Positions 24,386-34,925 of a stretch of 64,000 nt of DNA are shown piece by piece. Location of the stretch: assembly GCA_018398585.1 (NCBI GenBank), contig JAGTTD010000007.1, forward strand, positions 10,071,320-10,135,319, written 5' to 3'. This DNA comes from Simmondsia chinensis. Taxonomy: Eukaryota; Streptophyta; Magnoliopsida; Caryophyllales; Simmondsiaceae. Each line of letters starts with the position of its first letter. Position 1 is the stretch's first letter. Position numbers and translations under genes: made by a program. Below the pieces are notes generated by a model. It was not told the DNA's origin, did no database searches, and worked only from the letters and a program-made list of their open reading frames with translations.

Positions 24386-24608
24386 TTGCTTACCTTGGTC
24401 GGTCGTTTGGGATTTTGCCGCTGGGGGGTTGTGGTTGGTGGTTACCCCAGGTTGGGGTGGAGGTGTAGTGGTGGCGGTGGTGGTGGTGGTGCTGGTGGTG
24501 GTGCTGGTGCTGGTGGCGGGTGGGCGTGTTGGAGGTCTGCGTGTTGGTGCTTGGGCTTGGTGGAGGTGGGTGTGGGTCCCAGAGGGTCAGGGAGAGGTGG
24601 TGGTGCTC
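24386..24608 (-). repeat. GGT/GGTGGT-rich 5' end of the RTE LINE
   Basis: The plus strand is strongly G/T biased (repeated GGTGGT and GGTGCTGGTGG). This is the 5' terminal region of the LINE, ending at the TSD. Translations of it are low-complexity His/Pro or Gly/Val strings that I do not regard as proteins. It may be the LINE's internal promoter or 5' UTR. Confidence 0.5.
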
Positions 24609-24789
24609 GAGGAATGAGTAACATATCATAAACAAAATCTGGACCTTGCATGCTCCAATGAAAATTAGAACTAAGTCCACCACACGGAATCTGTTTACCA
24701 TCACCAACGGTCACCGGAGGACGATGACTTTCATTAATACAGCATCCCAAAACTTGAGCAAGAGCACTATTAGTAAAATTGTGGGTATT
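24609..24789 (-). pseudogene. pol: G1 protease, second part
   Basis: The minus strand reads THNF, then VLGCCINESHRPPVTVGDG and HWSMQGPDFVYDMLLIP, matching the protease of G2 (46560-46700) segment for segment. It starts directly at the boundary with element L, and the preceding active-site half lies at 32932-33050. It is cut again by the LINE at 24608. The 181-bp island shows that L and the LINE both hit the same protease gene. Confidence 0.85.
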
Positions 24790-25391
24790 TGTTTATAATA
24801 CTCGCTCGGTACTTACACGCCCTGTACTCATAGCCTGGATGCTATACGAGTATAATAAGCATGTAATTAATATATAAGCATTAAGTAATAATAAATCAGA
24901 CCTTAATTAGAAAATTGAACCCAAAAATACCTAATACGTCAACTTGCCAGATGACGACACATGTCACTTTTGTGACACGTGTCAAAAGTGGAAGGTCCCT
25001 AAGGGACACCTCGTCCACAATTGACGTAAACAAAAGGAAAGAAAGTGGAGGATAAGATGAAAGAGATAATATAAAGAGAAAAGAAGAATATGAGAAGTGG
25101 AGGGGGATGAAGGGCATGATGGTGGGGGATGGGCAAAATGATGATCATGGATGATGATATGGGAATTGATGTAACATGGGTATCATGATGATGGTGATGG
25201 TGATGGTGATGGTGATGGTGATGGTATGATCCTACATCTCCACTTAGCTATTTTGGATTCTCTTCTTATTTTAAGCTAAGTATTTTATACTTATTTTACT
25301 TATTATTCATCCTATCAACCTGCAACAGACCTAGCTGATCATACTTTCATTTTGCCAGGCTATTAAATCCCTGAGAGCGTTTTAGTCCAAT
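24790..25391 (+). repeat. left LTR of element L, 3'-truncated
   Basis: Homologous to 32028-32630, sharing TGTTTATAATACT, TGCTATACGAGTATAATAAG, CACTTTTGTGA and TTTTAAGCTAAG. It carries an expanded (GATGGT)n tract at 25185-25226, which is only TGATGATGATGG in the right LTR. Homology stops at about 25391, where an unrelated segment begins, so its last third was deleted or replaced. Confidence 0.8.
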
Positions 25392-25800
25392 ATCAAAGAT
25401 GAAGTGGGCGGGCAAACTGCTCGTTTTAATGAGATAAAATTAATATATATACATATATAATAATAAAAATATACAAACACGGGCCCGGGCCGGCCCGGGC
25501 CTAGCCCCAATTTTTATGGGGCCCGAGGCCCTGCCCACTTGGGAGCTAGGCCTGGCCCGAATTGGCCCGCTATAGTAGCGGGCTGGGCCGGGCCAGGTTA
25601 TGGGCCGACCTGGCCCACTAGTCACCTCTAGTAGCTCTTCAGGGAGGAAGCGTTATGTTTGTTTTAAGTCTCAAGGTCAAGTTATATACGCCACCAAATA
25701 TTACCATGTCAAATAAATTCTTACCATGTCTTTGATATCTTTCTTTAAAGTATAAGAAATTACAATGGTTGCATAGAGCTCTTCGAAGGCTTCGTTTTGA
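25392..25800. repeat. GC-rich palindromic MITE-like segment in L
   Basis: From about 25480 the sequence is packed with GGGCCCGGGCCGGCCCGGGCC-type words and their inverse (GGGCTGGGCCGGGCC at 25580-25600). The right edge CACCTCTA (25624-25632) looks like the end of a plant hAT MITE (TAGAGGTG). The left edge is uncertain, perhaps near GTGGGCGGGCAAAC at 25407, and no TSD was found. It sits exactly where the left LTR is truncated. Confidence 0.4.
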
Positions 25801-25949
25801 TATCTGACCCGCACTCTAACTTCCTACAAATGAAAAGTTATGCTATTTTAAAATTACAAAATCCTTTATTCACTTTATATTTGTTGACCATCCATTACAA
25901 CTTTGACCGGCATCCTCACCAGCAACCCACCTCCGCCCCTAACAGCACA

Positions 25950-26345
25950 CCCACCAGCATAGGCACGTCCTTCGCCATCGCGACACCCATCGTGACCTCT
26001 GGCTCATCCTTGACGGCTGGCTCGTCCACACCGATGGCTTGCCCTTGACCTTTGGCTCGCCCTTCACCGGTGGCACGCCCTGAGCGTGGCTCGCCCACAC
26101 CGGTGGCTCGTCCGTGACCTCTGACTCGCCCACACTGGTGGCTTGCACTTGACCTTTGGCTTGTCCTTGACTAGTGGAACGCCCTGAGCATGGCTCACCC
26201 TAACCGTTGCCCGCCGTGACCTCTGGCTCCCCCGTGACCTTTGGCTCCCCCTGAGTGTGGCTGACCCTAACAATCGCCCGTCGTGAACTCTACCTCGCCC
26301 TGACCTCTAGTTAGCACTTATCTCTAGCTTGCCCTTGACTCATGG
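25950..26345. repeat. degenerate minisatellite (GACCTCTGGCTCGCCC-type)
   Basis: Irregular repeats of GTGACCTCTGGCTCGCCC and CACACCGGTGGCTCG, about 30-50 bp apart. The stretch is much more GC-rich than its surroundings. Frames through it give repetitive peptides that I treat as artefacts. Confidence 0.65.
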
Positions 26346-26529
26346 CCCACCGCGTCGCGTCGTTCGCCCTATCCCGGTGTCTCCGTGCTCTGTTCTCCTC
26401 CGTCAGACACACACAGCCATTAACCACCAGCAACGACTTTTTGTGTTCCACCACTGTAATCACCACTGCCAACCGCCAGTATCCTATAGCAACCACCACT
26501 AATAACTCTCTTTCCTCCATTAAACCCTA

Positions 26530-27880
26530 ACTATGTCAATTTTCGTTATAATCTTAGTTTAATTCAACCTTAATTGGATCGATTTTCATTACATTCTCAG
26601 TTTAATTCAACCTTTCTTGAACCAATTTTAGTTTAATTATATAGGCCTAAAATGTAACCAAGATCATTAATAACCAAGAAATAGAATATGAACGAGGAAA
26701 GAAATAGAGATTAGGGAGATAGAGAAGAGAAATCTGAGAGGGAGAGAGAGAAGAATAGTAGGGAGAGATAGAGATTAGATTAACTCCAATTCATTGTTTC
26801 CTAATATAACCCTAATGCCCTATTTATAGAATTAGGAGAGGGGATAACTAATACTAATACTAATATTAACTAAATATTAATACTAATCTAATTACGTAAT
26901 AAAGGTAAAATTACTATATTATTCCTAATATAATACTGTCTACTAAAATATTAGTTAATGACATGTTTAACACGTGATTAACTTATTTATACTGCATCAC
27001 AACACTATCTCTATTCAATTCAACACAAAACGGGTAATTATCGCCACAATCCTAGTTTAGTTTAACTCTTGATTGAATTAATTTTTGTTATAATCCCTAT
27101 TTAGTTTAATCATAAATGGGTTAGTCTTCATCAACTCTAATTGAATCATTCTTCGTTACAATCTTAGATCAAATAGGTTAATTTTCGTCAACCCTATCTC
27201 TATTCAATTCATCCCTAAATGGTTAATTTTTGTCAACCTTAATTTAATCAATTTCTTAGCTTAGTTCAACTCTATTTGAACTAATTCTCGTAACAATCTT
27301 AGTTTAATTCCACCCTTGTTGAACTAATTTTCGTTACAATATCAATTTAGGTCAACCTTGTTTGAACTAATTCTCATTGGCATCTCTGCTTAATTCAACC
27401 ATATTTGAATTAACTCTCATTGCAATCTTCGTTTAATTCAACCCTGCCTAAACTAACTTTCTTTAAAATCCCAATTTCATTCAACCCTTGTTGAGCCAAT
27501 TTTCATCACAATCTCAATTTTTTTTTGAACAGAATCACAATCTCAATTTAGCCCAACTCTGATTGAACCAATTTTCTTTACAATATCAATTTAGTTCAAC
27601 CCTGATTGAACCATTTTGCGTTATAATTTCAATTTAGTTCAACATTGATTAAACAACCTTTCACTAGAACCTCAGGTTAATTAAACTCCAATTTGGTCAA
27701 TATTTGCTACAAACCTAGGGTTGACTTTTGCCATAGTCCTTATTCAACTAAATCTTATTTCAATTTGCAATTCATGTTGAACCAATTCTCATTTGATTAA
27801 TTTCTAATTGATTAGATTTTCCTTGCATTTCATTCTTGCTCAATTAAACCCTAATTGAATCAACTTCCCTCAACTTATTC
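26530..27880. repeat. minisatellite of about 43 bp, roughly 25-30 copies
   Basis: A degenerate tandem unit of the type AACCAATTTTCGTTACAATC followed by TCAATTTAGTTCAACCCTGATTG. Two clear neighbouring copies lie at 27560-27650, spaced 43 bp apart. Copies on the left are more diverged and some are partial. The segment 26640-27010 inside the array is less repetitive and purine-rich (GGGAGAGATAGAG). No coding potential. Confidence 0.75.
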
Positions 27881-29690
27881 ATGTGACATTGTTCTAACTT
27901 TGCCTTATTGCCCATGAATATGCTTGGATGTAACCTCTTATATCTGTGATATTCTCATTCGAATCTCCCTTGTGTTCTTACTAAAATTAAGGCTCTTTAA
28001 ATTTCTGTTTTATACCACAACTCTACTCGACAACTTATTTTACTGACATGTCCAGCTATCTTGTAAAACTGAAAGCTATCTGCTTTTCATCCTCAAGGGC
28101 CTCAATTAGACAATTTCTTTTAGTCAGTTGCAAGTGACTAGATTCCTTTGCACACATTATTAAAAGCGAACAAAATATCAATCCACTTTTGTTAATTTCA
28201 TACGAGTTAAAAATTCATTGAGTTATGTTAAAATTATAGCATCTTTCTATATATTATCTCGATTGTTCATTTCTTAATACCGCATACAAATTATTTGCCG
28301 AACCAATTGAGAAAAAGTTCGCATCATCTGCATCTCATAAATTTCACACATATCTAAACTTCTTTTGTTATAGATCAATTGATAGAGCTAACGCGCACCA
28401 TCTTAAATTATTATAACCTCAATTAAATCGATAATTGTCATAGGGTCAACTTAACTAATCTTCGCGTCAACTCCATTTCAAATCAAACTCCAAGGAGTGA
28501 GTCTTTGCCATAATTCCACTCTAATAGGTTCTTGTTTGAGCCAATTTTTGCTTCAATTTCAGTCTAACCAAACTCTACATGAACAAACAACTGCTCTCTT
28601 TTTCCTCTCCTGAGTGGTGTTTTGCCTTTCCTAGCAGCTCTTTTTATATAGGACTTCCTTATTTATGACATATGTCAAGAGTGAGGATAGATGTCCTTCC
28701 TTTAAGGGGGAATAGAAAGATTCCTCCTTACCTCTTTAGCGTTGACTTTGTTAAACATTAAGGGGGAGGGTAAATAATGTGTGGTATATAGGTGTTAGAA
28801 TAGGTGTTGTTACTTTCCCTAAAAACTATTGGCCTTATCGCTGTACATGTTGCCGTATTGCTAAGTGTCATATTCCTACATGCCTTGTAACTGCACACCG
28901 CTTAACTACACGCTTATTCATTTCATGCTTTTCCCTTACTCATCTAGGAATACCCAATACATGCCCACAAATACATGCCTACATATACACACCAACCAAT
29001 ACTTGCCTATTACTACATGCCACATTTTTCATGCTAGCCCTGAAAGGGTATGTTTACAAACAAAGGTTATAAGCCATGTTCACGATTACAAGCCATGTTC
29101 AAGGTTAGGTGCCTAGCGTGAAGCCTACCTGTGGCACATGAAGTTACAAGCCATGTTTAAAGTCTAGCACCATCCTTGCAATACATTAGGAAAGTTTGTT
29201 CTCGTTCATCAATTACCATACTGAATGGATAACCTACTCCTCTATAGTATGTCTCCTCTAAGAGCGATCAAACACAATGTCTAATTGCGTCATTGGAATG
29301 TCCTTGGCATATGGGGAAGCCAACACCTGAAAGTAGTGGTGACGAATTATGGAAACCGAGAAGGCTGAATCGATGACCTAAATGCTTTTTTATTGGTTCA
29401 TCCTTCATAGTGTTGTTGACCAACTGCATAAAATACCATCACATAAGTGTGGTGCCAATATTGGTGCTCCAATGTGGCTTAGGAGGCGTATAAGTTAAAT
29501 TTGAACAAGATAGACAAACCATAACAAGATGTCAAAGATTGTACATTGTACTTCAAAAACTTTGTACTAGCGTGCAAAAGGCCTAATAACTCCTGTTGAA
29601 CCCAAAAAGCATGCAAGTGGATCTTCTAATCACGTTCTTTTCTTTTTAGTAGGATCATTCCATTCATAATTGATCTAACTGCTCCGTCAT
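27881..29690. other. unique-looking interior of element L
   Basis: AT-rich sequence without recognisable genes. A purine run TTAAGGGGGAGGGTAAATAA at 28757-28775 resembles a polypurine tract, but no LTR follows it. Short frames here have no supporting features. Confidence 0.35.
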
Positions 29691-30250
29691 GAATTGGATC
29701 TCATTTCCTCAATGACGGGATGAATCATTTTAGAACTGGGGGACTTCACCTCAGTCATTTCTTTATCTCGATGGCACAAATCATTTTAGGACTAGAAGAC
29801 TTCGCCTCATTTATTAATTATATTTTATTTTCTTATTCTGGTGGCAAGTCACTTTAGGACTGGGGGACTTTGCCTCCGTCATTGCCTCATTCTAGTGGCA
29901 AATTATTTTCAAACTGGGAGACTTCGCCTCAGTTATGAATTACATTTGATTTCTTTATCCTGATGGCCCAAATTATTTTAGGATTGGGGGACTTCACCTC
30001 AGTCATTTCCTTGTTCTGGTGGCAAATCACTTTCAAACTAGGGGACTTCATCTCAGTCATGGATTATATTTCATTTCTTTATCTTGATGGCGCTTATCAT
30101 TTTAGGACAGGGCCACTTCTCTCCAATTCACAACTTAAATTTTCTTATCCTAGGATAGGGAGACTTCACCCCAATTCGCAAGACTTGACTTCGCTTTTGT
30201 CACAAAGGCTAAATCATTCCAAAATCAAGAGGCTTCACAATCAACAATGA
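29690..30250. repeat. dimeric minisatellite (55 + 69 bp units)
   Basis: Copies of GGACTGGGGGACTTCGCCTC followed by either a short (about 55 bp) or long (about 69 bp) spacer ending ...GGCAAATCATTTTAGG alternate in order, giving a higher-order period near 124 bp. About eight monomers are visible before the array decays after 30110. Confidence 0.75.
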
Positions 30251-30935
30251 TTGAAAGTACATTTATTTCTCATGATGCAAATTAGGCCAAAGCAATTACA
30301 ATTTAGGAACTACCTATTTATAGGATACAATCCCTTTTGATAGCTAGTGAGCTTCACCCTTAATCATGTCATGTAACACATCATTGTGACATATTTAGGA
30401 GACTTCATACTCGTTACAAATTGGAAATCGAACTATGGTTAAGAAACTTAGCCGCTTATCATGACTTGATAAAACTTTTCCAGCTAGCAGGTCCAACATG
30501 GACCACGCACATTACAGCACCTGAGCAACCCACACTTTAACCAATCTCATGCTGAGCTATTTGGCGCCACTACTGGTCAACAGCTTAGCAAGAGCATTTT
30601 TATCCACATAGCTGCCATCATAATCGCCTACGAGTTAACCAAACGCAATATCTGGTAATGCACGTTATCTTTGTATTTCTTGTTATTCTTGTTCATTTAT
30701 CCGAAAAACAAATCATGCTAGGGAATAAGACAATCTTCCTTCACTATCTCTCTCAATTCTTCCTCTTCTCCTAGAAATTCGATACTTAAGAAATGATAAT
30801 CAAGAATAGATATTGGGGTATACACATAAAATAATTAATGGAATTTAGTATAGTGTGACACTATAAACTGAACTTTTCAAAAAATAAGGATTCAAAGCTA
30901 AATCTTTATTAACTTACTTTTGGAAGCTAAGCCTC

Positions 30936-31130
30936 ACGTATATGGGTGCAATACTTATCACCATAGTCTGCTCTGGTGCAATCACCCGCAACGGGTGCAA
31001 TACTTATCACTATCGTCCGCCCTAGTGCAACCACTCACAACTGGGGCAATACTTATCACTATGGTTCGCCCTGGTACAATCACCTGTAAGAGGTGCAATA
31101 CCTGACACCATGATCCACCCTAGTGACATC
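30936..31130. repeat. 48-bp minisatellite, about four copies
   Basis: Units read GGTGCAATACTTATCACCAT then a GTCCGCCCTGGTGCAATCACC-like half. Consecutive copies start near 30946, 30994, 31043 and 31090. A looser duplicated motif, TCAGGTATATTACATATA / CCAGGTATATTACACATA, follows at 31270 and 31340. Confidence 0.8.
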
Positions 31131-32027
31131 ACCCCAATCTTCATGATATATGTTCTGTCTACTTACATGACGGCTACAACAATGACATGCTCATCCTGGT
31201 CAGACCAATATGACATATTCATCATCCCTGATAATAGAATGTCGGGGCATAATTATTGCATTGACTTCATTCAGGTATATTACATATAATTCACTTTGAT
31301 AGTAAAACCAAGGCAAAATAGTGAACACCCTAACTTCGTCCAGGTATATTACACATATCATCTCTATATTAATTGACTACATTGAATCACCACCTTGAGC
31401 ACCGACCAGATAGGCCTTGCTTATCAACATAACTTAATCTAAATGCATCGTACTTGCCGCTTTATGGATATTATCAACTGGATACACACATACCTAGTAG
31501 CTAGTCATAATAGCGATATCCTTACATGCTTATTACATAGAACTCAAATCACTATGAATGCTTATAGGAATAAAGGAGCAAAATGCTGTAAACACTCTAA
31601 GCTTGAGATGGCCTTTAAGCTTTCCTACACAAATAAAAACGGCTCCATTTCAACAAACAAAAAGATAGAACGCTCTATTAAAATCCTTAATGAGCTACAT
31701 GTCCCATTATGATAAACGATATTTTAAACAACCTACTACGATCTACTTGGGGCTAGATGCCCTGCTAAGATTCATGAGGGGTTACATGCCCTGTTGCGAG
31801 CCAAAATGACTTAAACATCTTCTTAAGCATCGTACACTTTACTAACCTCGAGTAAAGTTCAAAACAGGCATGAATGACAACTACGGAGTGCCAACATAGA
31901 CGTTGAATACCTCTTTTGCTCGGGAAAACATGACGTAGTAACAAGCTATGGTTAAAGACGGCGTGTAATATACTCCATGGCCGAAGTTGGAATGACCGAA
32001 GTTTGTCCATGGATTAGGGGGCCTATA

Positions 32028-32931
32028 TGTTTATAATACTTGCCCGTTGCTTACTCACCCGGTACTTACTCGCCCGGTACTTACGTGCACGGTACCTACA
32101 CACCCTGTACTCATAGCCTAGATGCTATACGAGTATAATAAGTAGGTAATTAATATATAAGCATTAGGTAATATAAACCAGAATTAAATTAAAAAATTGG
32201 ACCCGAAATACCAAATACGCCAACCCTCCGGACGACGACATGTGTCACTTTTGTGATACATGTCAGGTGGGGGAGGCCCCTAAGGGACACCTCCCCCACA
32301 TTTGACGTAAAATTAAAAATAAAATAAAAATAAGAAGAAAGGGGAGGATAAGATGAAAGAGATAATACAAAAGAGAAAAGGAGAATGTGAGAATTGGAGG
32401 GGGATGAGGGCGTGATGATGGGGAATGGGCAAGATGATGATCATGATGATGATGGCATTGTCCTACATTTCAACTTAACTATTTTGGGTTCTCTTCTCAT
32501 TTTAAGCTAAGTGTTTTATACTTATTTTACTTATTATTCATCCCATTAGCCCACAACGTACCTAGCCGATCATACCTTCATTTTGCCAGGTTATTAAATC
32601 ACGGATAGGGTTTTAGGCCATTATAGTAGCCCTTTTAGGGGCTTTAACCAAGTGTTTCGTTATATTTACCTAATTCTATTAACTTATTGACTTATCATTA
32701 TTATGTTTTTTTATTACTGCCTTTATTACTATTTTATTGGAAATGACTTGAGCATTAGAGGGTTCCCCCATGGGTTACACTAGGGCCCCTCTAGTCGGTT
32801 GTTTGAATCTTGCAGGTAATATGAAGTTGGGCTGGTAGCTAGAGCTTAAGTTCAGCTCATTTTTACGAACCCTACCTCATACAAAATTCCAAAATGACGT
32901 TTAAGCACACTGACCAATTCTATCATAAATA
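32028..32931 (+). repeat. right LTR of element L
   Basis: A 904-bp LTR from TGTTTAT to ATAAATA; the last bases were probably ATAAACA originally. Near its start it has a short tandem array of ACCCGGTACTTACTCGC-type units (32038-32105), present only as a remnant in the left copy. The apparent protein-like frame at 32852-32930 lies inside this LTR and should not be read as G1 protease. Confidence 0.75.
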
Positions 32932-34282
32932 GTATCTTACTGCCAATCAAAATGCTAACGGTGTGTTTGCCACAAAGACATGGAACATGCATCGTTTGAC
33001 AAGTGGTGACCCCTTCAAGGGCATGGATGGAGATGTGAGGGTCGAGATTGAGCTTAGGGACTAGTTCAATCAGAGCTAGAGTGGGTTCGATGTCGAATAA
33101 TAGTGAGGTGGGATTAACATCCTCGTCAAACTCCACTCTGAAAAAGTGAACATGCTTACGTAAGTGACACTTGTGTCCCTATGCGAAGCGTTCATGGCAA
33201 TAGAAACACAATTTTTTTACACAATGTTCTTCAAGTTTGGCACCGGACAAATAGCTTTGGTTAGTGTTGGAATGGGCGATTGAAGGGAACAATAGCGGAT
33301 AAGGGAGTTGGTTGGGGAGGTGGGTTATTGCGTGGCTAAGGGGGTGGGAGGGGCTAGGGGCCGATTTGATTGGAGCTTCCAAGCATATCACAATGAAAGG
33401 GAGTCGGTGATGGAAGGATGGGGCCTAGTTTGGAGTGGGGGCGGTGCATGATACGGGTCAAATTAGAGCAATTCTTCTCTTAAATTTAGCTAATACAATA
33501 GCTTCTTACAAGGTCCTCGGCTTAAACATTTTAATCCACTCGGACAATTCCTCACCCTATCCACCCAAAAACATACAAGCCTTCTACCAATCGGTCAACC
33601 GCAATGACAAGCTAATGATTCAAATGTAGCCAAAAAGTCACACAATGGTCTAGTCTATTTGAGCTCAATATGCTCAGTCAAAGGATTGTCCGCACTATCA
33701 GAGAATCTAGCTTTTATTTATGTCGAGTATATGTCCCTTAGGATGATTGACCCCAAAGGCCATGGCTCTACATACGAGTCGTGCCAAGATTCAGCCTTAC
33801 CTTCTAATGCAATACTTGCTAACATTACTTTTCTAAATTTAGGAGTTCCATCCAATGAAAAGTAATGTTTCACATTTGTGCAACCATCCAATCATATTAA
33901 ACCCCATTGAATATAGGAAATTCAACTTTCATAATGTGAGTAGGGAATTTACGATTAACTCTTCCTTATCCAGGTGTAGCTATTGGAGCATCAGAACCCC
34001 TGTCGTCACCACCAGAACCACCTGATGCCCTAGCCACAAGTGGGGACATCAATCGCTGCTGTCGACGCTTTGCCATGGCACTAATCTGTAATGATAACCC
34101 ACTGACTAGGTGCTACATCTCAGCAATCGAGCGATTAGTTTGATACATATGCTCTTTGCACGAAGCACGCCGACCATCAATTGCAACATGTGCGGTTTCT
34201 TCAATCTCATGGCAGAAGGTCTGCATACAGGTATCCTCGGCCATTATCAGACTTGAAGTGTTTGATTGAGCCAAAGATGGAA
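32932..34282 (-). pseudogene. gag-pol: G1 gag with protease start
   Basis: The minus strand opens next to the priming site with NWYQSLPSLAQSNTSSLIMA (34113-34313) and a coiled region (HMYQTNRSIAEM). A zinc-knuckle-like KLCFYCHERFA then GHKCH follows near 33130-33225. The protease start ISIHALEGVTTCQTMHVPC and HTVSILIGSK end at the L boundary. The first catalytic aspartate position reads glycine. The order and motifs match G2 at 46650-48000. Stops and frameshifts make it non-functional. Confidence 0.8.
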
Positions 34283-34297
34283 GACTCTGATACCAAT

Positions 34298-34696
34298 TGA
34301 TAGTATCCTTCACCTAAATGAACAATCAAGCTCAAAATAAAGACCAATAGCACAAATCGAATACTTGAATGTAGTGAGCAAGCTGAGATTCAGCTGGTGT
34401 AATGTATTAATGGCAGTATAATATTCTCTATATCGAGATCCATACAAGTACATAGCAAGTATAAAATAAAGTAAGTATAAGAGGAAAAGGGAGGAGGATA
34501 GAGAAGAAGATTAGGGGGAGAGAGAGAAAGAGACAAGCACATCAATCTAAGCATGTCCTAATACAATCTTCTAATCCTTTATTTATACTAAAAGACGATC
34601 AAAGTGAAAGCCTAGGTGGATGACGGGGCCTCTGATGTGGCAACAAGCGCTGACGTGGCTCGTGCAATGGATGGTGATATAGAAAGATTCATAACA
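34298..34696 (-). repeat. 5' LTR of G1
   Basis: A 399-bp LTR beginning TGATAGTATCC and ending TTCATAACA on the plus strand, homologous to 10377-10870. It carries a purine-rich GGGAGGAGGATAGAG stretch missing from the other copy. The Met-tRNA priming site lies immediately left (34283-34297). The two LTRs differ at many positions, so the insertion is old. Confidence 0.9.
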
Positions 34697-34925
34697 CTGC
34701 AAAATAAAAATGGCCAGTGCTAATTTCAATTTAATGTAATTGACTCTTAAATTGGTATTAAATTTAAATTTAATTAGTATTAAAGAGATAATATAATTGT
34801 TGGTATTAGATACAAATTTCCAACAATTTTAAAGACATTAACAACATTATTAAAATTGTATTAAATTTCAAATCTTAAATAAAAAATATTATTTTTATTA
34901 AAATATCTAATATTTTCCGAGTTAT
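34697..34925. repeat. repeat R, copy 1, right half
   Basis: Aligns with 39269-39490 (AAGGCCAGTGCTAATTTC, TTAATGTAATT, AAAGACATTAACAACATTA). Together with 9975-10376 it forms one R copy split by G1. It fades out near 34925, at an A-rich run. Confidence 0.8.

Larger units (their letters stand above)
20951..24608 (-). mobile_element. near full-length RTE-clade LINE (RTE0)
   Basis: Minus-strand non-LTR retrotransposon of 3,658 bp flanked by the 12-bp TSD GAGGAATGAGTA (20939-20950 and 24609-24620). The 3' end is a (TTG)n tail at 20951-20970, preceded by the family 3' UTR also found at 49-238, 9290-9424, 41257-41413 and in the SINE at 61858-62081. The 5' end is a C/A-rich (minus strand) segment rich in GGTGGT on the plus strand. 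It splits the G1 protease to RT linker, which reads on across it. Confidence 0.93.
24790..32931 (+). mobile_element. non-coding LTR element L (LARD-like) loaded with minisatellites
   Basis: Two direct repeats, 24790-25391 and 32028-32630, start TGTTTATAATACT and align closely. The right copy continues to 32931, ending ATAAATA. The insert is flanked by GTATT (24785-24789) and GTATC (32932-32936), a 5-bp TSD with one change, and G1 protease continues across it. A purine tract (GGATTAGGGGG) precedes the right LTR, giving plus orientation. I found no gag or pol in 6.6 kb of interior, but several tandem-repeat arrays. No priming site was recognised, and the left LTR lacks its last 300 bp. Confidence 0.8.
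10377..34696 (-). mobile_element. Ty3/gypsy chromovirus G1 with three nested insertions
   Basis: Minus-strand element bounded by LTRs at 34298-34696 (5') and 10377-10870 (3'). The flanks are TTGCA/CTGCA, and the host repeat R resumes on the other side. The priming site ATTGGTATCAGAGTC abuts the 5' LTR. Order along the minus strand: gag, protease [L 24790-32931], protease to RT linker [LINE 20951-24608], RT, RNase H, integrase zinc domain [CACTA 12048-19015], integrase core, chromodomain-like tail, polypurine tract, LTR. Removing the insertions leaves about 5.5 kb, close to the 5.3 kb of G2. All coding parts carry stops. Confidence 0.92.

Noticed and set aside
24386..24750. Histidine/proline- or glycine-rich frames on both strands
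   Set aside because: They come from GGT-rich low-complexity DNA in the LINE 5' end; no domain and both strands open equally.
26064..26273. Repetitive minus-strand peptides rich in Gly/Arg/Ser
   Set aside because: Direct translation of a minisatellite; repeat-driven open frame.
28757..28780. Polypurine tract and LTR start in the L interior
   Set aside because: A purine run is present but no matching LTR copy exists elsewhere in the window.
29690..31130. CRISPR-like alternation of repeat and spacer
   Set aside because: The spacers are themselves repeated, units differ, and the context is a plant LTR element; these are minisatellites.
32852..32931. Apparent extension of G1 protease (frame ending near 32852)
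   Set aside because: The L boundary at 32931/32932 with its TSD shows this part is LTR sequence of L, not protease.
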